Origin: Bacteroides sp.
GTDB taxonomy: Bacteria; Bacteroidota; Bacteroidia; Bacteroidales; Bacteroidaceae
DNA length: 64,000 nt
Assembly: GCA_017472925.1 (NCBI GenBank)
Contig: JAFUNS010000048.1
Span: 16,160-80,159, forward strand
Direction: 5' to 3'
Shown here: one piece after another, positions 8,889-17,685 of the stretch
Position numbering within the stretch: position 1 is the stretch's first letter
Layout: each line of letters begins with the position of its first letter
Position numbers and translations under genes: made by a program
Notes under the pieces: generated by a model
What the model was told of the DNA's origin: nothing
Database searches by the model: none
The model's input: the letters and a program-made list of their open reading frames with translations, nothing else

Positions 8889-8946
8889 CTGTGTTTCCAT
8901 CTAGCAACAAATAATTGTATTTTCAGTTATCTGAGATAAAATGCAT

Positions 8947-9045
8947 TACTTTTGCATCATGAAATATGATGATTATCGGTTTGTGCCGACTCAATGATAA
9001 CAGAACCCGTTAGCATCCCGTAGAACTGCTGGCGGGTCACTTTTT
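8947..9045 (+). ncRNA. Candidate small RNA of about 85 bases
   Basis: A -7 box TACTTTTG at 8947-8954 is followed, without a convincing ORF, by a small hairpin (TCGG, loop TTTGTG, CCGA, about 8976-8989). Then comes a ten-base stem with two G-U pairs, ACCCGTTAGC (9005-9014) with GCTGGCGGGT (9028-9037), and a T-run at 9041-9045. Start would be near 8960 and the end near 9045. A 12-codon reading frame (8959-8997) begins where transcription would start and has no room for a ribosome site. No good -33 element is visible, so support is moderate. Confidence 0.4.
9005..9045 (+). terminator. Hairpin plus T-run before the Abi_2 remnant
   Basis: ACCCGTTAGC and GCTGGCGGGT form a ten-pair stem (two G-U) with a 13-base loop, then CAC and five Ts. 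It looks like an intrinsic terminator for transcription from 8947. Confidence 0.6.
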
Positions 9046-9059
9046 ATTATTATGAACCA

Positions 9060-9560
9060 ATGCCCACGTACGATAGTTTCAATGGCGATAATCCTGATGC
9101 TTGGATGATAATAGAGGTAGCCACTTTCGGAACGCTATCAAAAATGTATAAGAATCTTAAGAACCAATTGCCTCAGAAATCGACTACCGCAAATGATTTT
9201 GGACTTTACGCTTCAAGAGAATTTTCCAACTAGAGAGTAATCATTTCGTTGATGCGTAACATTATCGCTCATCATTCACGACTATGGAATAGAGCACTTG
9301 GTAAGAAAATCTCAAACATCAAAGGACATAGGAATCCTTGGCTTAACAACGATCTCTCAGAAATGCAGAAGAAAAAGCCTTATGCAGTGGCTTGTGCTTT
9401 GGTTTATCTCTGTAAAACAGTAAGTGATAACAACTCTATTCGAGATAAGGTAAAAGCCTTGTTTGATTCCAGTTCTTCTATACCTGTACATAAGATTGGT
9501 ATTCCTACCAATTGGAAAATGAACCGCTTTGGAGGTAAACAGCGAGTTAGTCAGGGATGA
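9060..9560 (+). pseudogene. Broken Abi_2 (AbiD/AbiF-like) abortive infection gene, 3' part
   Basis: Read in one frame from 9060, the sequence gives NPDAWMIIEVATFGTLSKMY and then, after an in-frame TAG at 9231-9233, MRNIIAHHSRLWNR and a C-terminal IGIPTNWKMNRFG. These are the middle and C-terminal signatures of the Abi_2 family, including the R-N-x-x-x-H HEPN-like active-site region. The N-terminal half is missing: the frame is preceded by the terminator at 9005, not by Abi_2-like sequence. The internal stop lies close to the catalytic motif. Abi_2 proteins are phage-exclusion toxins acting on RNA, but this copy should be inactive. Confidence 0.75.
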
Positions 9561-9561
9561 G

Positions 9562-9597
9562 TCTGTAAATGACCTTGTAAATGGGCCTGTAAAAAAG
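9562..9597 (+). repeat. Three degenerate 12-base tandem units
   Basis: TCTGTAAATGAC, CTTGTAAATGGG and CCTGTAAAAAAG follow directly, encoding SVND-LVNG-PVKK in one frame. Such V-N-D/G linkers occur in some AlbA_2-type proteins by recollection. Here it sits just past the Abi_2 remnant and may mark the junction of two gene fragments. From there to 9745 I see nothing coding. Confidence 0.45.
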
Positions 9598-9745
9598 TTC
9601 TCATGGAGCTTAGAAAACTCAAGTCCCCAAAATAACAGAATCCGTCAGTATTCTATAAATCTGCTGTTGTTTTTTTGTGTTCAACTATGGAGGATACTTT
9701 TTACGGTATCCATCCATTGTTGAGTCAGAGTGTTAATTGATGCTG

Positions 9746-12086
9746 TTATCTAATATCTTTAACCTCCTTGAAACTCTGTGAACCGTTTTCTACGGCATTG
9801 ACATTTACACTCTTGCCACCTGAGAATCTCCAGACGAAAGACAGTCCGATATTCTGTACAGGGGTAGTGTAATTATAAGTAACCTTGTTGCCATTGGTGT
9901 TTCTATCATACTTCCGACGATCGCCAAGAACATTGAATGTAAGAGTCAATTGCAACTTGTCCTTGCACATACTCTTATATATCTGACCTCCGATATTATA
10001 GACAGTATGGTAGGTTCTGTCATATGTCTTATAGGTCGGCTCATACATCAGATTCAACATACCACCCCAACCATGATTAAAACTGAATGTGTTATACATT
10101 GCATAGTATTGGCGAAGTCTTGTTTCTCCATAATAGATACCTCCCAATGTCATATCTTCCGGATGAATTTCAAGACGACCGGACAGCTTCATTGTCCAAG
10201 GCTTTGCAGGACTCCAGTTTATTTCAGCTCCTACACCGTACATATCTGCTGAAGAGAGATTGATTGGAGTTGTGTAGAACACGTCAGATGCGGTCGGGCT
10301 TTGTAACGTTTCCCAATAAATATTATCCTTTGTGTGCATATATACAGTCGTAAGATTCAAAAGGTTGCGGAATAAAGATGCGCCTGCCATAACCATGTCA
10401 GCCGTAGGTGATTTCAAATTGGGATTTCCAACGGTATAGTTATATGGGTCGGTCCAACGTATGGTGGATGAAATGGCCGCATAAGGTATATCATCGAGTG
10501 TACGTTTGTAATTGAGCATTAAAGCGTGCTTGCCGTTTTTGTCAATCGGCATCATCAACTGAATGGTCGGATTGATGCCCCATTGTGTATCGGACGATTT
10601 CTTGCCGTCATCTTTTGTTTCATATTCAATCTTATTCAATTGCCAATTAACGCCGATGCTATATCTAATTTTCCAAATCTGACCCATTGCTGAAGCATAT
10701 ACAAGTGGGGTCAAACCACTAGTGCGTGTTTGGAACAAGGCTCGTCTGGAAACGGTCGGAACCATCAGCAGTGCTTAGTGTTGGAGTATAATCCGATGTG
10801 ATATACTGCACCGATGCACCATATTTCCATACCAATTTTTGGCTACGAGGATCTGTCAAATCCACTGAGAGCTTGTACATATTCAAAGAAGATTCATCCT
10901 CGGATACGCTTGAGGTATTATCACTGTATGAATAATCCGACTTATTGTCTGATTGTCGATTAAAATAGTCGCCAATAATATCCAGTGTCGTTCCACGCTG
11001 GCTAAGTATAGATGTATACTTTAATGTTGCCTCTTGATCAAGATACTCGCTTTCGCCATCAATCATAGACTGAATAGCATTTATGTTATTCCCTATAGTT
11101 GCAGAGGTCGTATTGAGCTTGTTTGTTGCGATGTAATAACTAGCTCCTATCGAATTCTTGTTATTTATCTGTTGGGTAAGGCTCAAACGATTATTGATAG
11201 TATGCCCTCTATATTTTGTTTCTTCCTCGATTTCCGTACGCAAATCTGTAGATTCATTCCAAATCGTCTGCTCAGCTGTTTCCTCCGGTTGGTTGAAGTT
11301 CAAAGAGAGATTGTCGTAAATACTTAAATTCTTATAGCGATAGTACATGATTCCTCCGATATTCTCATTGCTGAAACCGTATGACGGATAAAGAGTTGTT
11401 CCTCCTGTCAAAGCACCATAATATCCACCTTGAGGTGGCTGACGAAGTGAAATCTCTATGGTTCCGCCTGTCATCGCTGCATTCTGATTACTTCCAGCAA
11501 GATAGTTTACCTTTACCTTGTCAATCATATCAGCAGGCAAGTTTTTGAGTTCATCAGAAGAGGTGAGTTTTACTCCATCTACATAAATTTCGCTAACGGG
11601 TAATCCGTTAATTTTGTAGCTGCCATCCTCATTGCTTACGCCAGGAAGAAATGCCAATGCATCTGAAGATTGCTTACCTTTAGCAATTTCAGATGAACGG
11701 AGATTTACAATATATCCATTAGCATCGTGTTGAGTTCTCGACGCAATAACACTGACCTCTTCAAGCATCATTGCATCTTCTTTCATTACGATGGTGCCAA
11801 TATCACCAGCTTTACAAATTCTATTGACAGTCACATAGCCTATATATGATACAGACAATGCATACTCGACACCAGCCTTAACTGGCAGAGCAAACAAACC
11901 TTCAGGATTAGTCGCAACACCTCCTACATAGGAAGTATCTTGAACACTTTGAAGAACTACACTAACATATGGCAGAGGATTATTCTTTTCATCTACCACC
12001 TTTCCCGAAATGTTCTGAGCCATTAAAGATAAAGTACAGCCCAAGAACATCATAACCAATAAAACCAATTTCTTTGTCATAGTCAT
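9746..12086 (-). pseudogene. Frameshifted TonB-type outer-membrane beta-barrel receptor
   Basis: The N-terminal part (10719-12086, 455 codons) has a signal peptide, a carboxypeptidase-regulatory domain (ISGKVVDEKNNPLPYVSVVL), a plug-like region (INGLPVSEIYVDGVKL) and the first barrel strands. The rest of the barrel continues in another frame (9746 to about 10765), ending in an aromatic-rich strand. Homology would run NTH directly into TSGLTP if two bases (AC) were restored near 10719-10726. As given, translation stops at 10719 and no full barrel is made. Intact length would be about 790 residues, normal for this family. Substrate unknown. Own promoter at 12105. A sequencing error cannot be excluded. 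Confidence 0.8.
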
Positions 12087-12104
12087 AATCTATTATTTTG
12101 TTGA

Positions 12105-12112
12105 CAAAGATA
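12105..12112 (-). promoter_or_regulatory. -7 box for the receptor gene
   Basis: TATCTTTG on the minus strand, 19 bases before the first receptor Met codon. Confidence 0.6.
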
Positions 12113-12187
12113 TGGCTAAGGTGCTCCGATGCCTATTTTTCTGTGTTACATCAGCGTTATAGGGGTGTTACATTTGCGTTACACAAA

Positions 12188-13270
12188 CTAAGAAAAGAGT
12201 ATAATGTACACGCTTTCAGGCAGTTTGCTTTTTAATCTGTTTTTCCTTTGGCGTATCGTTCCCGGTACGGAATTCAAGCAAAATGCTGCAACATTATTTG
12301 TAATTTTGAGATAACCATACAAGCATAACATCAAATCTTGATGACTTATTTTGCTTTCACATTCAGCTAAAATGTGATAAGCATCGTTGAACGACGCAAG
12401 AATGGTTTCCTCTATGGCTTTGACATCAATGTCATTTCTTGAGTGAAGTTCATTCTCGTTCAGACTTCGTATCTCTTGAAGAGTTTTATATGCCGGCGTC
12501 TGCTCAAATGTAGATTTACCTTCGAGTAGTTTCTGCTCCAATGGGCCATCTGAAAATTTAGTTTTTGCAGTCTTGACTGGATTAGACTTTTTAACCTTGT
12601 AATATATAAAACCACATAGTCCGGTTACTACAAGCACCGTTAGTATAACGAATATAGCGAATAAGGCATTTCCCCTTTCGACTCTATTGACTTCATTCAA
12701 CGCTTTTTTTATGTCTTGACATAGTTGCCAGGTGCTTTCGTTCTCATTCTCATCCAACAATGTTAATGCTGTTTCATAGGCTTTGACACCCTCGTCAATA
12801 CTCCCATTTGCAAAATGACAAGAACCTAAAGCGTGATATGCACGCCCCTTATGATTATTATTGCCATCTGGGGTGAAATCGATGGAGTTTTGAAAGGAGT
12901 ATGCAGCCTTATGTTTATCACGACTAAAATAGTAACATCCGAGATAATAGGATGCTTGAGCCGACTCTAGCGAAATTTCCTTGTTGTAGTATTTTACAGC
13001 ACTTTGAATCAATGAATCCGAAACGATACTATCAGTTGCTATATATTCTGCTTTCGTGATTAGCATTGCATACAATGCCTCTGTGCCTTCGTCTTGTGAA
13101 GCAAGTCCCCTGTAACTTTTCAATACAACAATTGCACTATCCGGCTTTTCATTTATATAGTTCTGCACTTCAGTCAGCAATCTCCGAGTTTCACGATACT
13201 GTGCTATACAATATGGAGAATGAATGACAAATGTAAATACTACAATTATTATATATATAAGTCTTTTCAT
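12188..13270 (-). CDS. Membrane-anchored TPR protein with C-terminal HTH-like domain
   Basis: A 360-residue protein: signal peptide (1-24), about four tetratricopeptide-like helical repeats (30-190, for example ASYYLGCYYFSRDKHKAAYS and AYHALGSCHFANGSIDEGVK), one transmembrane segment near 205-225 (LFAIFVILTVLVVTGLCGFI), then a cytoplasmic part. The last 50 residues (HQDLMLCLYGYLKITNNVAA, then PGTIRQRKNRLKSKLP) resemble a LuxR-like helix-turn-helix. This layout is common in Bacteroidetes as a putative membrane transcription regulator. It lies 101 bases upstream of the receptor on the same strand and may control it. That link is inferred from position. Confidence 0.72.
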   Translation of the reverse strand: MKRLIYIIIVVFTFVIHSPYCIAQYRETRRLLTEVQNYINEKPDSAIVVLKSYRGLASQDEGTEALYAMLITKAEYIATDSIVSDSLIQSAVKYYNKEISLESAQASYYLGCYYFSRDKHKAAYSFQNSIDFTPDGNNNHKGRAYHALGSCHFANGSIDEGVKAYETALTLLDENENESTWQLCQDIKKALNEVNRVERGNALFAIFVILTVLVVTGLCGFIYYKVKKSNPVKTAKTKFSDGPLEQKLLEGKSTFEQTPAYKTLQEIRSLNENELHSRNDIDVKAIEETILASFNDAYHILAECESKISHQDLMLCLYGYLKITNNVAAFCLNSVPGTIRQRKNRLKSKLPESVYIILFS

Positions 13271-13291
13271 ATAAGTTCACCTATTTTTTTG

Positions 13292-13299
13292 CAAAGTTA
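13292..13299 (-). promoter_or_regulatory. -7 box for the TPR regulator gene
   Basis: TAACTTTG on the minus strand, 22 bases before the ATG. Confidence 0.6.
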
Positions 13300-13464
13300 C
13301 AGGTTTTCTCTTGAAAATAGGCTTTAAACACATTAAAACCTCTCTTTCCACATGAATATATGTTTAATACATCATTCGTCTATCTCTTTGTCGGATGCAG
13401 ATTCAAGCCAATCCGACAACGGAGATAAACGACTGACGAAATAGTAGTACCAAAGAGCCACAAA

Positions 13465-13496
13465 AATGATAGGTCTTTACTTGATAACCTATCATT
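13465..13496 (-). terminator. Inverted repeat, possible minus-strand terminator
   Basis: AATGATAGGT (13465-13474) pairs perfectly with ACCTATCATT (13487-13496) around a 12-base loop. On the minus strand it is followed by TTTTGTGGC. No minus-strand gene is recognisable immediately upstream. Confidence 0.4.
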
Positions 13497-13742
13497 CAAA
13501 CTGTTCTCAAATCTTTCATTGGCTTATTGTTTCGGTAGAGAGAAATTTGGCAAGCAGCAGATTTCACTCCCTCCCCAATAATAGATTGATAAGAGTATGC
13601 TTTTACCGTTCTTGGAAATTGTCATACCTTTGTACCGAAAACGTGGAATGATGGAAACTTCAAACTGCAAATAGCACTGAATAGTTACCCTTTGATTCGC
13701 ATTAGTTAATAGAACTTATACATAGTTTAACGCTCCGTAGAA

Positions 13743-13808
13743 CAATGTTTTCTTACTCGTTACTCATTGTTTTCTTCCTCGTAAAACATGGTTTAAAGGT
13801 ACTTACCA
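13743..13808. repeat. Three tandem 22-base units, locus 1
   Basis: Units start at 13743, 13765 and 13787, exactly 22 bases apart, with openings CAATGTTTTCTT, CATTGTTTTCTT and CATGGTTTAAAG. Units 1 and 2 also share CTCGT near their ends. The same layout recurs at 21051 and 37849. Confidence 0.65.
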
Positions 13809-13880
13809 TTTTTACAATAACAACTGTAGAAAAATATCAATGTTCACGGCATCAACTACATGAAAAGTGTATGAGTTGAC

Positions 13881-14639
13881 TCACTTCTTATAAGTAATTG
13901 TACCCGTTGCTTGATTGGTTGGCATAACCAAAACTTCGGCTATCTGCATATATTCGGGAGCTGATGCTGCGAAATAAGCCACTTCGGCAATATCATCACC
14001 GGTAAGCGGACGAATACCTTTGTATACATTATCAGCCTTATCTTTATCGCCACGGAAACGGATAACGGAGAAGTTGGTTTCTACCAAACCTGGTTTGATA
14101 TTGGTCACACGAAGCGGAGTATCCACCAAATCAATACGAAGTCCGTCTGATAACGCTTTTACCGCAGCTTTAGTAGCACAATACACACTACCGCCAGGAT
14201 ATGCGGCATCGCCGGCTATAGAACCTATATTAATAATATGTCCACGGCCACGTTCCACCATACCTGGAACTACCATACGAGTCATGGCCAAGAGTGACTT
14301 GATGTTGGTATCAATAACGATATCCCACTCATCCAGATTACCTTCGTGTTCCTTATCAACACCGATGACCAATCCGGCATTGTTTATCAATACATCTATA
14401 GCCTTCCATTCATCCGGAAGTGAAGCCAAAGCTTCGGACGCAGCCTTGCGGTCGCGCACATCGAATGGCATAATATAGCTTTCTGTAGCATACTTTTCCT
14501 TCAACTCCTTAGCCAACATTTCCAATTTATCCACACTACGGGCATTTAATATCAGCTTAGCTCCCTGAGAAGCAAACTTACGGGCACACCCCTCGCCTAT
14601 TCCACTGGATGCACCAGTTATCAATACAATCTTGTCCAT
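13881..14639 (-). CDS. Short-chain dehydrogenase/reductase (YdfG-like)
   Basis: NADP-dependent oxidoreductase of the classical SDR family, 252 residues. The cofactor loop GASSGIGEG lies at residues 8-16, NNAG near 88, the catalytic Ser in NIGSIAGDAAYPGGS near 137-143, and the YCATK active-site Tyr/Lys near 151-155. The length and the PGLVETNFSVIRFRGD segment resemble YdfG/serine 3-dehydrogenase relatives that oxidise L-allo-threonine, serine or 3-hydroxy acids, but the substrate cannot be read from sequence. Single gene, divergent from tex. The 78-base gap contains no strong minus-strand box. Confidence 0.9.
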   Translation of the reverse strand: MDKIVLITGASSGIGEGCARKFASQGAKLILNARSVDKLEMLAKELKEKYATESYIMPFDVRDRKAASEALASLPDEWKAIDVLINNAGLVIGVDKEHEGNLDEWDIVIDTNIKSLLAMTRMVVPGMVERGRGHIINIGSIAGDAAYPGGSVYCATKAAVKALSDGLRIDLVDTPLRVTNIKPGLVETNFSVIRFRGDKDKADNVYKGIRPLTGDDIAEVAYFAASAPEYMQIAEVLVMPTNQATGTITYKK

Positions 14640-14687
14640 TTCTTTCGATTATTAAGTATTTCGTGCAGTAAAATTACAACTTTTGCG

Positions 14688-14695
14688 TAACTTTG
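14688..14695 (+). promoter_or_regulatory. -7 box for tex
   Basis: TAACTTTG, 22 bases before the tex ATG. Confidence 0.6.
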
Positions 14696-14717
14696 TCGAT
14701 AGAAAGCATAAAAAACA

Positions 14718-16841
14718 ATGGAAATATTCAGTAAAATGATTGCTACGGCACTAAACATAGCCGTACATCAAGTTAAAAATACATTGACACTCCTTGAAAG
14801 TGGAGCTACTATCCCCTTTATCAGCCGATACCGAAAGGAGGCAACCGGCGGCCTCAACGAAGTCCAGATAGCTGAAATCAGCGAACAAAACGAAAAACTT
14901 TGTGAAATAGCCAAGAGAAAGGAAACCATCCTCAAGACCATTGAAGAACAAGGTAAGCTAACTGCGGAATTAAAGAAACGTATTGAGAGTTGTTGGAATG
15001 CAACTGAATTGGAAGATATCTATCTGCCTTATAAACCCAAGCGAAAGACAAGAGCCGAAGCTGCCCGACAAAAGGGATTGGAACCACTTGCTACCATTCT
15101 GATGATGCAACGGGAAAACAACCTTATGGCTCGCGCACGTACCTTTATTAATAAGGAAGTAAAAGACGAGGAGGAAGCATTGAAAGGAGCTCGCGACATC
15201 ATTGCCGAACAAGTAAGTGAAGACGAACGTTCGCGTAACCAATTGCGTAACCAATTCAGTCGCCAAGCCATCATCACCTCAAAGGTAATAAAAGGGAAGG
15301 AAGAAGAAGCCATCAAATACAAGGATTACTTCGACTTCAGCGAACCATTGAAACGATGTACGTCACACCGATTATTGGCCATTCGACGAGGAGAGGCCGA
15401 AGGATTACTGAAAGTATCCATCTCACCCGACGATGAAGAATGTGTAGAACGATTGGAGCGCAATTATGTACGAGGAAATAATGAATGTAGCCGCCAGGTG
15501 CAAGAAGCCGTTCACGATGCTTACAAACGTTTGCTGAAGCCAAGCATAGAAACCGAATTTGCTGCTCTAAGTAAAGAGAAAGCTGACGAAGAGGCCATCC
15601 GCGTATTTGCCGGTAACCTCCGCCAATTGTTGTTGGCTCCTCCTTTGGGGCAAAAACGAGTGATGGGAATAGACCCCGGATACCGTACAGGATGTAAAGT
15701 GGTATGCCTTGATGCACAAGGCAATCTGCTTCATAACGAAACTATCTATCCGCATCCACCTAAAAGCGAACATGCCTTATCCAGTCGGAAGCTCACTAAG
15801 TTGGTTGAACAATATGCCATCGAAGCCATTGCCATCGGTAATGGTACCGCCAGTCGAGAAACAGAAGCCTTTGTCACCAACCAACGCTACGATAGAAAAC
15901 TGCAAGTTTTTGTGGTAAGTGAAGATGGTGCTTCCATTTATTCTGCATCCAAAACTGCTCGTGAAGAGTTCCCCGAATACGATGTTACCGTTCGTGGAGC
16001 CGTTTCCATCGGTCGCCGATTGATGGACCCATTGGCCGAACTGGTAAAGATAGAAGCAAAGTCTATTGGAGTTGGGCAATATCAACACGATGTAGACCAA
16101 ACCGCTTTAAAGAAGTCACTCAACCAAACGGTAGAGAGTTGTGTAAACTTAGTGGGAGTAAACTTAAATACAGCCAGCAAGCATCTGCTTACTTACGTAT
16201 CAGGATTAGGTCCTACCCTTGCTCAGAATATTGTGGATTATCGTACTGAAAATGGTCCTTTTGCCTCACGAAAGGAATTGATGAAAGTACCTCGTATGGG
16301 AGCTAAAGCCTTTGAACAAAGTGCCGGATTCCTACGTATACCCGGAGCTAAAAATCCGCTTGACAATTCGGCGGTACATCCCGAAAGCTATGCCGTAGTG
16401 GAACGCATTGCCAAGGATATGAAATGTTCCGTGGAAGAGTTAATCAAGAACAAGGAACTGCGCAGCAAAATAGATATTAAAAAATACGTTACCCCCACCG
16501 TAGGCCTCCCTACCTTGACCGACATTATGCAAGAATTGGAAAAGCCTGGTCGTGATCCACGCCAACAAATCAAAGTCTTTGAGTTCGATAAGAACGTAAA
16601 GACCATAGACGATTTGAAACCCGGTATGGTATTGCCCGGTATTGTAACCAACATTACCAACTTTGGTTGTTTTGTAGATGTGGGCATCAAGGAAAACGGA
16701 TTGGTACATGTATCGCAAATACGCCGAGAATTTATCAGCGATCCAACTACCGTAGTCAGTATCCATGAGCATGTACAAGTAAAAGTTCTCAGCATTGATT
16801 ACGAAAGGAAACGTATAAGTATGACCATGATATTAGATTAA
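14718..16841 (+). CDS. tex: Tex family RNA-binding transcription accessory protein
   Basis: Cytoplasmic nucleic-acid-binding protein of the Tex/Spt6-like family, thought to act in transcription and RNA metabolism. The 707 residues show the full order: Tex N-terminal helical region with PFISRYRKEATGGLNE near residue 35, a YqgF/RNase H-like domain beginning VMGIDPGYRTGCKV near 316, tandem helix-hairpin-helix motifs (VGVNLNTASKHLLTYVSGLG near 478), and a C-terminal S1 domain (VLPGIVTNITNFGCFVDVG near 637). Length is close to the 720-780 norm. The stop is one base from the nudC start, so the two are co-transcribed. Confidence 0.96.
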   Translation: MEIFSKMIATALNIAVHQVKNTLTLLESGATIPFISRYRKEATGGLNEVQIAEISEQNEKLCEIAKRKETILKTIEEQGKLTAELKKRIESCWNATELEDIYLPYKPKRKTRAEAARQKGLEPLATILMMQRENNLMARARTFINKEVKDEEEALKGARDIIAEQVSEDERSRNQLRNQFSRQAIITSKVIKGKEEEAIKYKDYFDFSEPLKRCTSHRLLAIRRGEAEGLLKVSISPDDEECVERLERNYVRGNNECSRQVQEAVHDAYKRLLKPSIETEFAALSKEKADEEAIRVFAGNLRQLLLAPPLGQKRVMGIDPGYRTGCKVVCLDAQGNLLHNETIYPHPPKSEHALSSRKLTKLVEQYAIEAIAIGNGTASRETEAFVTNQRYDRKLQVFVVSEDGASIYSASKTAREEFPEYDVTVRGAVSIGRRLMDPLAELVKIEAKSIGVGQYQHDVDQTALKKSLNQTVESCVNLVGVNLNTASKHLLTYVSGLGPTLAQNIVDYRTENGPFASRKELMKVPRMGAKAFEQSAGFLRIPGAKNPLDNSAVHPESYAVVERIAKDMKCSVEELIKNKELRSKIDIKKYVTPTVGLPTLTDIMQELEKPGRDPRQQIKVFEFDKNVKTIDDLKPGMVLPGIVTNITNFGCFVDVGIKENGLVHVSQIRREFISDPTTVVSIHEHVQVKVLSIDYERKRISMTMILD

Positions 16842-16842
16842 T

Positions 16843-17625
16843 ATGATAACTGAAAAATACTATTGGTTCGTTTTCTATAAAGACCAGTTACTAATGATAC
16901 AGCAAGCCGATGGATACCACATTCCAATCGGCAAAGATGTACCCGTTAAAGTACCCGTTGGAAGTACCATACACAACATAGGCGAGCTGAACGGAATTCT
17001 TTGTAAAGCCTATGCCATCCACACTCCCATCTCGGGAGAAGAAGCACCACTACGCCAAATGATGGGCTTACGTGCTTCGTACGATATTCTCCCTTTCGAA
17101 GAATACTATAAAGCCGGTAAAGCTTTTGAGATATTGAACTGGGATCAAAACACCCGATATTGTCCCGCATGCGGTGTACCTACCCATCAGATATCCGACA
17201 TAGGCAAGAAATGCCCCGAATGCAGACAAGAATTTTATCCACATATCTCCCCTGCTATCATTGTACGCATTACCAAGGGAGACAGTATACTGCTTGTCCA
17301 TGCCCGTAATTTCAGAGGCACTTTCTATGGTTTGGTAGCAGGTTTCTTGGAAGCCGGAGAAACACTTGAAGAATGTGTACATAGAGAAGTTATGGAAGAA
17401 GTAGGACTCCGAATCAAGAACCTGAAGTATTTCGGTAGTCAACCTTGGCCATACCCCAGCGGTGTGATGATAGGTTTTACAGCCGAGTACGAAAGTGGTG
17501 ACATCAAATTGCAAGAAGAAGAATTGAGTGCCGGTGCCTTCTATACCAAAAACAATCTCCCCGAAATTCCCCGCAAACTGAGCTTAGCGAGAAAACTGAT
17601 TGATGATTGGTTGGAAAAAGAATAA
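16843..17625 (+). CDS. nudC: NAD(+) diphosphatase / NAD-decapping Nudix hydrolase
   Basis: Hydrolyses NADH to NMNH and AMP, and in characterised homologues removes NAD caps from RNA. The 260-residue protein has an N-terminal domain, a zinc ribbon with two Cys pairs (CPACG near residue 107 and CPECRQEF near 124), and the Nudix box GFLEAGETLEECVHREVMEE followed by VGL at about 167-189. The NudC-specific SQPWPYPSGVMIGF lies directly after it. Everything expected for the family is present. It is translated with tex (one base between the genes). Confidence 0.94.
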   Translation: MITEKYYWFVFYKDQLLMIQQADGYHIPIGKDVPVKVPVGSTIHNIGELNGILCKAYAIHTPISGEEAPLRQMMGLRASYDILPFEEYYKAGKAFEILNWDQNTRYCPACGVPTHQISDIGKKCPECRQEFYPHISPAIIVRITKGDSILLVHARNFRGTFYGLVAGFLEAGETLEECVHREVMEEVGLRIKNLKYFGSQPWPYPSGVMIGFTAEYESGDIKLQEEELSAGAFYTKNNLPEIPRKLSLARKLIDDWLEKE

Positions 17626-17657
17626 GAATAACCGTTTACTTTATCAAAATTAATACG

Positions 17658-17665
17658 TACATTTG
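17658..17665 (+). promoter_or_regulatory. -7 box for fbp
   Basis: TACATTTG, 20 bases before the fbp ATG. Confidence 0.55.
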
Positions 17666-17685
17666 TAGTGACAAATCTTTGAAAC

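Larger units (their letters stand above)
13271..13880. other. 610-base stretch without a gene
   Basis: It holds the -7 box of the TPR gene (13292), an inverted repeat at 13465-13496, an isolated TACCTTTG box at 13625-13632 not followed by a plausible gene (only METSNCK then stop), and the 22-base triple repeat at 13743. Possibly the scar of lost genes. Confidence 0.5.

Noticed and set aside
8959-8997. 12-codon leader peptide gene
   Set aside because: Its ATG is four bases after the -7 box, so it would start at or before the transcript's 5' end with no ribosome site.
13466-13651. Plus-strand frame of 61 codons
   Set aside because: No ribosome site, no domain, and it runs through an inverted repeat and an isolated promoter box.
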